A DNA stretch of 14,364 bases from an uncultured Ruminococcus sp. GTDB lineage: Bacteria > Bacillota > Clostridia > Oscillospirales > Acutalibacteraceae. The notes beneath the pieces were generated by a model, which was not told the DNA's origin, did not search any database, and saw nothing but the letters and a program-made list of their open reading frames with translations. A program made the translations under genes and the position numbers. Location of the stretch: positions 1 to 14,364 of the forward strand of contig CACXDV010000159.1 in assembly GCA_902766585.1 (NCBI GenBank), written 5' to 3'. Position 1 is the first letter of the stretch. The number at the start of each line of letters is the position of its first letter. This document shows positions 1 to 5,289 of this stretch, one piece after another.

Positions 1-32
1 CCGTAGCGCGATTGGTGGCAGAACTAATGGGG

Positions 33-55
33 ACCGCTCGCCGTAGGCGAGCGGT
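33..55. repeat. GC-rich perfect inverted repeat at the left edge
   Basis: A 10-base arm (33-42, accgctcgcc) is followed by gta and its exact reverse complement (46-55). The surrounding 1-100 is clearly more GC-rich than the rest of the window. No T-run follows on either strand, so it is not a standard intrinsic terminator, although it lies downstream of the minus-strand phosphatase. It resembles the repetitive extragenic palindromes common in Oscillospiraceae genomes, but copy number cannot be seen here. The reading frame across it gives Arg-rich sequence without domain character and is not called as a gene. Positions 56-130 hold nothing else I can support. Confidence 0.55.
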
Positions 56-130
56 GGAGGGGTTCAACAGGCGAGCGAATAAAGGCGCGGATGTATTTAC
101 GAATCAGGAAAACTACTCAATTGTACATTG

Positions 131-757
131 TTATTCGTGTTGTGGTGCTTCAGGGCAGGTGTCATATACCTCCGCAACCCTCTCTCTCATCCACAGGAAC
201 GGGTTTATACGCATTGAATATCCGTATCCGTTATCCATTCTCCACTGATATCCCGGAGCCTGCGGAAGCCCGTACATCGCAAGTATAGTCATTATTACTC
301 CGCCGTGTGTGACGATTGCCGCATTGGTTATATGCTCGGCTGACAGCTTCTCTACAAGCCTTTCAAAGCCCATGCTGACTCTTGAGGCAAACTGCTTTCC
401 GCTTTCACCGTTCGGAGGCGGTGTCTTATCGGAATTTGCAAGCCACTCACCGAAGCGTGAATCTCCGGCAAGCTCGGATGCGCTCTTGCCCTCCCAGTCG
501 CCGAAATTACACTCTGAAAATGCACTTACGGTCTCTATATCCATACCCGGAAAAATCAGCTCACAGCTCTCTGTACACCTCAACAGAGGACTGCTGTATA
601 CCTTCTGAGGTTCGGGATAGCCTGCTGTCTCTCTTATACTGACAAGCTCCTCCCTTCCCTTTTTGGATAAATGTACGTCCGTCACGCCGATATATTTGCC
701 CTTTAATGTTTCCTCTACCGAACCGTGACGTATCAGATGTATTACATATGACTGCAT
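131..757 (-). CDS. Histidine phosphatase family protein (phosphoglycerate mutase-like)
   Basis: A 208-residue cytosolic phosphatase or mutase of the histidine-phosphatase superfamily. The phosphohistidine motif is R10-H11-G12, followed by the K-Y-I-G-V-T-D stretch typical of CobC/GpmB-like members. R60 (SSPLLR), E82 (SECNFGDWEG) and H151 (VTHGG) complete the expected catalytic pocket, so the enzyme looks active. The substrate cannot be told: the family includes alpha-ribazole phosphatase, but no cobalamin genes are nearby. An upstream ATG two codons earlier (763) lies only 2 bases after the GAGGGG ribosome binding site, while the ATG at 757 has an 8-base spacing, so 757 is preferred. The gene diverges from the XRE regulator. 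No clear terminator is visible after its TAA stop. Confidence 0.88.
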   Translation of the reverse strand: MQSYVIHLIRHGSVEETLKGKYIGVTDVHLSKKGREELVSIRETAGYPEPQKVYSSPLLRCTESCELIFPGMDIETVSAFSECNFGDWEGKSASELAGDSRFGEWLANSDKTPPPNGESGKQFASRVSMGFERLVEKLSAEHITNAAIVTHGGVIMTILAMYGLPQAPGYQWRMDNGYGYSMRINPFLWMRERVAEVYDTCPEAPQHE

Positions 758-765
758 ATTCATTT

Positions 766-771
766 CCCCTC
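766..771 (-). promoter_or_regulatory. Ribosome binding site that favours the second ATG of the phosphatase
   Basis: Minus-strand GAGGGG lies 8 bases before the ATG at 757 but only 2 bases before the ATG at 763. This spacing supports the shorter protein. Confidence 0.6.
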
Positions 772-888
772 TTTATTCAAATTTTTTCATTATTTTTCAT
801 ATGTGTGCAGGCATTTTTCCAATGAAAACATGACAATGATTAAATTAACGAAAATATTATTTCAAGTAACAAAATCTTAAAATATTAC

Positions 889-917
889 TTTACAAATGGT
901 TTTAAATGTTATATAAT
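889..917 (+). promoter_or_regulatory. Sigma-A-type promoter for the XRE regulator
   Basis: TTTACA (889-894), a 17-base spacer and a perfect TATAAT (912-917) predict a start near 924 and a leader of about 80 bases. A second TATAAT at 972-977 is closer to the gene but has only weak -35 candidates (TTATTA at 948, 18-base spacer). The rest of the 758-1006 divergent region is AT-rich, and no convincing promoter for the minus-strand phosphatase was found in it. Confidence 0.65.
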
Positions 918-1006
918 TTACTTGCTGTTTATGCGTCGATTTATGTCTTATTACAGCGTGTATAACTATATTATAATTTTTATCCTATAAAGTCAAGAGG
1001 TGGAAT

Positions 1007-1702
1007 ATGAACAGTGATTTTCCGAGAATAATCACCCTGCTTCGTAAGGAGCGCGGGCTAAGTCAGAAACAGGCTGCACTGGAGCTTGGTGTGTCTCAGG
1101 CGCTCCTTTCTCATTATGAAAAGGGAATAAGAGAATGCGGACTGGATTTCGTTATTCATATTGCCGATTATTATAATGTTTCCTGTGATTATCTTTTAGG
1201 AAGAACTCCCGACCGTGCGGGCGCTACCATTCGACTTGACGATTTGCCCGATACTCAGAATACTCCTTCTGTTGAGGATGATCTTAAGCCTTCTCAGCTA
1301 TCCCTTAACAAAAAGCTTGTACAGAATTCTATAAATATTACATATGAACTGCTTGCTCAGATCGGGTGCAAGGGACTTTCAGCAGAGGTTTCGGCATATC
1401 TTATGACCTCTGTATATAAAATGCTGAGAACGATCTATTCTTCCAATCCAAAGAATCCGCAGGCAATGTTCTCAGTAATGCAGGAGACCTATCCGGGACT
1501 ATCCTCTGCTCTGCAAAGTATAATTGAAACTCATGCTAATCAGATCGCCTCCGGAAAACCCTCTGACGGCTTTCAGGGAATCGAAAGCTCGTCTGTCCCG
1601 ACTATCAATCCTGATATCCTGTCAAAACAGTTTTCCAACCTCGCGCCCTCTCTGTATACTCTGATCCAAAAAACAGAGGATAAAATGAAAAAGCTCAATT
1701 AA
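1007..1702 (+). CDS. XRE-family helix-turn-helix transcriptional regulator
   Basis: A 231-residue DNA-binding protein. Residues about 7-66 form a Cro/C1-type helix-turn-helix: LLRKERGLSQKQAALELGVS holds the first helices, LLSHYEKGIREC is the recognition part, and IADYYNVSCDYLLGRT is the typical end of the domain. Residues about 95-231 are a helical, polar region rich in Ser, Gln and Asn with no family I recognise. It may bring a partner or form oligomers. The start is supported by AGAGGTGG just upstream and by the usual N-terminal placement of the domain. It is a single-gene unit with its own promoter and terminator. The target is unknown; self-control or control of the divergent phosphatase is only a guess from position. 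Confidence 0.9.
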   Translation: MNSDFPRIITLLRKERGLSQKQAALELGVSQALLSHYEKGIRECGLDFVIHIADYYNVSCDYLLGRTPDRAGATIRLDDLPDTQNTPSVEDDLKPSQLSLNKKLVQNSINITYELLAQIGCKGLSAEVSAYLMTSVYKMLRTIYSSNPKNPQAMFSVMQETYPGLSSALQSIIETHANQIASGKPSDGFQGIESSSVPTINPDILSKQFSNLAPSLYTLIQKTEDKMKKLN

Positions 1703-1742
1703 GAAGCATTGAAGCAAATCAGCTTTTATGCTTCTTTTTTTT
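1701..1742 (+). terminator. Intrinsic terminator after the XRE regulator
   Basis: Stem arms 1701-1709 (aagaagcat, overlapping the stop codon) and 1728-1736 (atgcttctt), with an inner aagc/gctt pairing, are followed by a T-run to 1742. Confidence 0.85.
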
Positions 1743-1753
1743 GCAATAAAAAA

Positions 1754-1787
1754 CTGCTGTCATATCGTTTCAACGATACAACAGCAG
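1754..1787 (-). terminator. Intrinsic terminator after the pseudokinase gene
   Basis: The outer stem is 1754-1760 with 1781-1787 and the inner stem is 1763-1768 with 1773-1778 around a four-base loop. On the minus strand it is followed by a T6 run, which fits ending the kinase-like gene. On the plus strand it is followed by TATTTTTAT and could back up the regulator's terminator. It shares a 12-base core with the hairpin at 4417-4446. Confidence 0.8.
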
Positions 1788-1819
1788 TATTTTTATATAC
1801 TAAATTTTTCGTCTGAAGA

Positions 1820-3460
1820 TCAGCCCTCGCCGGAATCGGAGCCTGTGGAAATGTTTATGCTTATCTTCGCTCCGTAGGGTGCCATATCGCCGGCATTATA
1901 GTTTTCATAGCCAATGACCTTACCTGCTTCTACTGTCTCGCTTGCGGAATAATTTCCGGGAGATGCTATAAAGCCGATATCGTTAAGAGCCTTTACAGCA
2001 GTCTCTACAGGCTGTCCTGCTATCACGGGAAGCTCTCTGTTTGCTGAACCCTTGCTTACCTTAACAACAATGGTAACGCCCTTATTAGCCTTTACATTTA
2101 CCTCCGGGCTTTGCTCTGCAATTTCGCCTTCCTTGTATTTCTCGCTGAATACATCTTCATTAGCCTTGATTACGATATAATCCGAATCGGCGGTCTGTTT
2201 AGCGGCTATTTCATTATAATTCTTTCCGACAAGATCAGGAATATGGATCATATTCGGATCAACACTTTCCTGCTCGGAAACCTGCTCTGATTCCTGTGAA
2301 CCGGGGGTATTTATCGTGAAGCCTATACTGCTTTCAGGGTGCTTCTGAACCCACATGATACCGGCTACCGCAAGTATAAACAAGCAGGTAAGCACAGAAA
2401 GAACTACCCATGCATATCCGGGAACGCCTCCCTTTTTGGGAGTATACTGATTCGCTGCCTGAGACTGCATAGCACTTCGGTTTGCCTCAGTCCTCATAGC
2501 CTTTACCGTAGGCGCAGCAGAAAGCTGTGAACGCATTTCCTCAAAGGTCTGTATGCGCTTTTTCGGTGATACCTGAAGTCCTCCTGCAAGCGCTGTAACA
2601 ACATGAGAAGGCAGGCGCTTGAATACTGATGTGGGTATAGGAAGCTTGCCGTCCGGTCTTCTGTCACAGCTATTTTCGGGAAGTCTGCCGGTCAGAGCAT
2701 AGAAAAGAGTAGCTGTAAAGCCGTAAATATCGGTAGTCTCCGAAAGCTCGGCACTGTCCATATACTGCTCCATAGCAGCACAGCCGTCCATAAGCTCAGG
2801 CTCAAAGCCGGAACCTGTACGGCGAATATTTTCGATCGCAAAGCCCGATAAACGAAGCTTTCCCTCGGTTGTAACATTGATATTCTCAGGAGATACGGCA
2901 TAGTGACCTATTCCCGCCTCATGCAGTGATGTAAGCGCTGAAATAAGAGGCATGAAAAGCTGTCTTGCAGTATTCCAGTCAACACTTCCTCCCCTTCTCT
3001 CGATAAACTCGGTAAAGGGAATGGAATCGTAGTATTCCTCAACGGTATATGAAACGCCGTTTTCAGTAAAAATATCAAATACAGGTGCAACGGCTGTAAG
3101 CTCTCTCATTCTTGCAAGCGTTCTGTAATAGCTCAGGAACTCATCATTCAGCTCCTTATATTTGCTCTCAGATCCGCTTCTGATAACAACATTAGTCTTG
3201 CCCTTTGCTCTTCCGCATATACCCGCAGGCATGAATTCATGGATAATAACAGGTGAATGCATAGCTTCGCTGTATGCGATATACTTTGCACCCTCCGCAT
3301 TGTTATCTATCTTTCTGCCAATAAGATAATTGTCATTCTGAAGCTTTACTCCAAGTGGTAAGAACGGAGCAGGCTGCTCAGACGAACGGTCAAATCCGCA
3401 ATACGGACATATCTGTTCTCCAAGGTTTTCCTTCATACAACCAAGACAAAGCTGTCCCAT
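1820..3460 (-). CDS. Zinc-ribbon Ser/Thr kinase-like (pseudokinase) membrane protein with two PASTA domains
   Basis: A 546-residue single-pass membrane protein. The parts in order are: a CxxC-x9-CxxC zinc ribbon (C5, C8, C18, C21); a kinase fold at about 45-313; a membrane helix at about 349-371; then two external PASTA domains at about 404-470 and 474-540. PASTA domains of PknB/PrkC kinases bind peptidoglycan fragments or lipid II. The kinase fold keeps late landmarks (N193, DIYGF at 244-248, R302), but the VAIK Lys is His74, HRD reads H186-Y-A188, and DFG reads S205-G-F207. The glycine-rich loop is also degenerate. It therefore probably cannot transfer phosphate in the normal way and may act as a binding or scaffold sensor. 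The start is set by the zinc ribbon, although the ribosome binding site is weak. It is monocistronic with its own promoter and terminator. Confidence 0.88.
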   Translation of the reverse strand: MGQLCLGCMKENLGEQICPYCGFDRSSEQPAPFLPLGVKLQNDNYLIGRKIDNNAEGAKYIAYSEAMHSPVIIHEFMPAGICGRAKGKTNVVIRSGSESKYKELNDEFLSYYRTLARMRELTAVAPVFDIFTENGVSYTVEEYYDSIPFTEFIERRGGSVDWNTARQLFMPLISALTSLHEAGIGHYAVSPENINVTTEGKLRLSGFAIENIRRTGSGFEPELMDGCAAMEQYMDSAELSETTDIYGFTATLFYALTGRLPENSCDRRPDGKLPIPTSVFKRLPSHVVTALAGGLQVSPKKRIQTFEEMRSQLSAAPTVKAMRTEANRSAMQSQAANQYTPKKGGVPGYAWVVLSVLTCLFILAVAGIMWVQKHPESSIGFTINTPGSQESEQVSEQESVDPNMIHIPDLVGKNYNEIAAKQTADSDYIVIKANEDVFSEKYKEGEIAEQSPEVNVKANKGVTIVVKVSKGSANRELPVIAGQPVETAVKALNDIGFIASPGNYSASETVEAGKVIGYENYNAGDMAPYGAKISINISTGSDSGEG

Positions 3461-3507
3461 AGTTTAATTCCGCCATTCTCCGCGCCAATTTTTTATTATA
3501 AATCTGA

Positions 3508-3534
3508 CTGCATAGCCGCACGGAAGCTATTCAG
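3508..3534 (-). promoter_or_regulatory. Possible leader hairpin upstream of the pseudokinase
   Basis: Arms 3508-3516 (ctgcatagc) and 3526-3534 (gctattcag) pair at 8 of 9 positions around a 9-base loop, inside the predicted untranslated leader of about 105 bases. No T-run follows on the minus strand, so it is not an obvious attenuator. No known riboswitch motif was recognised. Confidence 0.3.
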
Positions 3535-3571
3535 CCGTTATACTCGTTTTAACGACACAACTACTCATAGC

Positions 3572-3601
3572 ATTATATCACACACCCAATATAAATTGCA
3601 A
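3572..3601 (-). promoter_or_regulatory. Extended -10 promoter for the pseudokinase
   Basis: On the minus strand TTGCAA (3601-3596), an 18-base spacer and a perfect TATAAT (3577-3572) preceded by TGA. The predicted start is near 3565. The region 3602-3733 between this and the plus-strand promoter is AT-rich with nothing else I can support. Confidence 0.7.
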
Positions 3602-3733
3602 GTTTTAAATTATGTTTATACCATAGGGTAACAATTTTGTAAACAAAAATAGAAATATCCAACTAAAAATACACTGATAATCGTCATATTATACTATCAA
3701 TTATAAAAATCTGACAAAACAAGCATTATACAT

Positions 3734-3762
3734 TTGACATTTTGCCCATATATTGATAAAAT
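3734..3762 (+). promoter_or_regulatory. Promoter for the phosphopantetheinyl transferase
   Basis: A perfect TTGACA (3734-3739), a 17-base spacer and TAAAAT (3757-3762), with TGA directly before the -10. The predicted start is only about 18 bases before the coding start, so the leader is very short. Confidence 0.75.
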
Positions 3763-3773
3763 ATATTTTATTT

Positions 3774-3778
3774 GGAGG
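3774..3778 (+). promoter_or_regulatory. Ribosome binding site fixing the ATG start at 3787
   Basis: GGAGG stands 8 bases before ATG 3787. An in-frame TTG at 3772 overlaps this site and so cannot be the start it serves. Confidence 0.85.
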
Positions 3779-3786
3779 TCATTAAA

Positions 3787-4407
3787 ATGGTTTACATATT
3801 GGAAAATACAGACAGCCTGACAGAAGACTTTCTTGAAAAAGCTAATTCGCTTCTCAGTCTTCAGCGTCTTCAGAAGAATGATACACTCAGGATCACCTCG
3901 GACAAGATCAATTCCGCCGCCGTATATCTTTTGCTCAGGTACGGTCTTAAAATGGAATACGATATCTCCGAACCGCCCGTTTTTGAAACAGGCTTTAACG
4001 GAAAACCCTATCTGCGCGACAATAAGGAGATATTCTTTAATCTTTCCCACTGCAGAAACTCATGCGCCTGCATTATTTCAGATTCGGAAACAGCAATAGA
4101 TATCGCTGACTGCCGAAGAATATCGGACAATACCGCAAAATACTTCTGTACGCCCGAACAGCTCATTGCGGCTCATAAATCGGATGATAAGGCAAGGGCT
4201 TTGGTGAGATTATGGGCAATAAAGGAATGTCACTCCAAAATAAGCGGTGCAGGACTTGGAATGGATTTCAGAAAAATCACGGAAGAAGAAATGAACCGGA
4301 TAACAGTGATAGAAAACGAAAGATATTATACTGCTTATTACAGCCGGAAGCCAATGAAAGTAAAAAAAGTGATGTTAAGCAATTTGCTTGACATAGCTCA
4401 ATTATAA
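3787..4407 (+). CDS. 4'-phosphopantetheinyl transferase superfamily protein (Sfp-like)
   Basis: A 206-residue enzyme of the family that moves phosphopantetheine from coenzyme A to a serine of acyl- or peptidyl-carrier proteins. Motifs seen in order are GKPYL (72-76), FFNLSH (83-88) and AIDIADCR (103-110), then LWAIKECHSKISGAGL (142-157), the W-x-x-KE-x-x-x-K-x-x-G signature with W143, K146 and E147. D105 matches the first metal-binding Asp of Sfp, but the Glu normally two residues on is Ala107, with Asp108 next. No NRPS, PKS or carrier-protein gene is in the window, so its target is unknown. It has its own promoter and terminator. The fold assignment is firm; activity is likely but not certain. 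Confidence 0.85.
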   Translation: MVYILENTDSLTEDFLEKANSLLSLQRLQKNDTLRITSDKINSAAVYLLLRYGLKMEYDISEPPVFETGFNGKPYLRDNKEIFFNLSHCRNSCACIISDSETAIDIADCRRISDNTAKYFCTPEQLIAAHKSDDKARALVRLWAIKECHSKISGAGLGMDFRKITEEEMNRITVIENERYYTAYYSRKPMKVKKVMLSNLLDIAQL

Positions 4408-4416
4408 AAAAATATA

Positions 4417-4454
4417 GCTGTTGTACCGTTTTTTCGATACAACAGCCTTTTTTT
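4417..4454. terminator. Bidirectional terminator between convergent genes
   Basis: The stem 4417-4425 pairs with 4438-4446 and extends through a C/A mismatch to two more pairs around a six-T loop. On the plus strand a T7 run follows (4448-4454), ending the transferase gene. On the minus strand the A-run at 4406-4412 reads as T7, four bases after the stem, ending the HAD gene. Confidence 0.88.
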
Positions 4455-4455
4455 A

Positions 4456-5277
4456 TCAAGACATCTGAGATAAAAGATATTCTGCAACTCCGTCCTCGAA
4501 GCTGTTTCCAATAATAATATCTGCCGCCTCCCTTACCTCATTCACCGCATCATTTACGGCAATACCGACATCAGCCGTCCTCAAAAGCTCTAAATCATTA
4601 AGATTATCACCGAAGGCTACTACCTTTTCTGCACCCAGCATTTCCTTTATTTTCAACATTCCCGCCGCCTTGGTCGCATCAGAGCTGAAAACCTCAAGAA
4701 AATACATCTCCGAATAATTATCACTGTACAGTGTCGAACGAACTCCTGATATTTCCTGAATATCCCTGTGTATCGGAAGGAGCCGTTCATAGCTGTCAAC
4801 CATTGTAAAGTAAATTATCCTGTCACCATCTGAAACGCTGATCTTATCGGTCTTTGCGAAGCTTTTATAGTCCTTGTCACGCCTTGCCTCAAAAAATTCC
4901 CTTTCAACATCATTGCTCAGCCTTTCAAATTCTACATGGATACCGTACTGCTCATCCGCCTTATATACAAATGACATACGGTCGTGTCTGTGAAGTACAT
5001 CCAGCACCGACCTTGCAGCCTGAACCTTTATCGGAGTACAGCCTGTATATTTCTTTTCAGCAAAATCATACAGCAGTACGCCATTAAGCTGTACGCACGG
5101 AAGCTTTAAATCAAGACGGCTCAATAACTCTATAGAGCTGAGGCTTCTTGCCGTTGCTACGGTAAACAACAATCCCTTTTTGACAAGCTCTCCGATAATA
5201 TGAGCGCTTCTGTCCGTCAGCCTTGCCTGCTTATTAAGCAATGTTCCGTCAAGATCGGATATATACAGTACAGACAC
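4456..5277 (-). CDS. Cof-type HAD-superfamily phosphatase
   Basis: A 273-residue cytosolic hydrolase of the HAD IIB (Cof/YidA) type, whose members remove phosphate from sugar phosphates and similar small metabolites. Motif I is DLDGT (8-12), motif II centres on T42 (VATARS), motif III is K203 (SSDATK) and motif IV is GDNLND (223-228). The cap domain lies between motifs II and III, as is usual. All catalytic residues are present. The start is GTG at 5277: GGAG at 5286-5289 sits 8 bases upstream, while an earlier in-frame GTG at 5286 overlaps that site. The ribosome binding site directly follows the stop codon of the MORN gene (TAAGGAG), so the two genes are probably translated together. The substrate cannot be told. 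Confidence 0.9.
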   Translation of the reverse strand: MSVLYISDLDGTLLNKQARLTDRSAHIIGELVKKGLLFTVATARSLSSIELLSRLDLKLPCVQLNGVLLYDFAEKKYTGCTPIKVQAARSVLDVLHRHDRMSFVYKADEQYGIHVEFERLSNDVEREFFEARRDKDYKSFAKTDKISVSDGDRIIYFTMVDSYERLLPIHRDIQEISGVRSTLYSDNYSEMYFLEVFSSDATKAAGMLKIKEMLGAEKVVAFGDNLNDLELLRTADVGIAVNDAVNEVREAADIIIGNSFEDGVAEYLLSQMS

Positions 5278-5285
5278 CGTTTTCA

Positions 5286-5289
5286 CTCC
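5286..5289 (-). promoter_or_regulatory. Ribosome binding site deciding the GTG start at 5277
   Basis: Minus-strand GGAG directly after the TAA of the upstream gene, 8 bases before GTG 5277. The alternative GTG at 5286 shares its first base with this site. Confidence 0.7.

Noticed and set aside
12..248. Small plus-strand reading frame across the left edge
   Set aside because: It runs through the palindrome and into the antisense of the phosphatase, has no ribosome binding site and gives Arg-rich, domain-free sequence.
131..757. Calling the histidine phosphatase CobC
   Set aside because: The motif fits the wider superfamily, but no cobalamin gene is near and substrate cannot be read from the sequence.
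850..863. Quasi-palindrome GAAAATATTATTTC as operator of the XRE regulator
   Set aside because: It is imperfect, lies in very AT-rich DNA where such matches are common, and has no second copy that I could find.
3772..3786. TTG start giving five more residues to the phosphopantetheinyl transferase
   Set aside because: The TTG overlaps the GGAGG ribosome binding site, which is ideally spaced for the ATG at 3787.
5278..5286. GTG start at 5286 for the HAD phosphatase
   Set aside because: It overlaps the GGAG ribosome binding site; the GTG at 5277 has the normal 8-base spacing.
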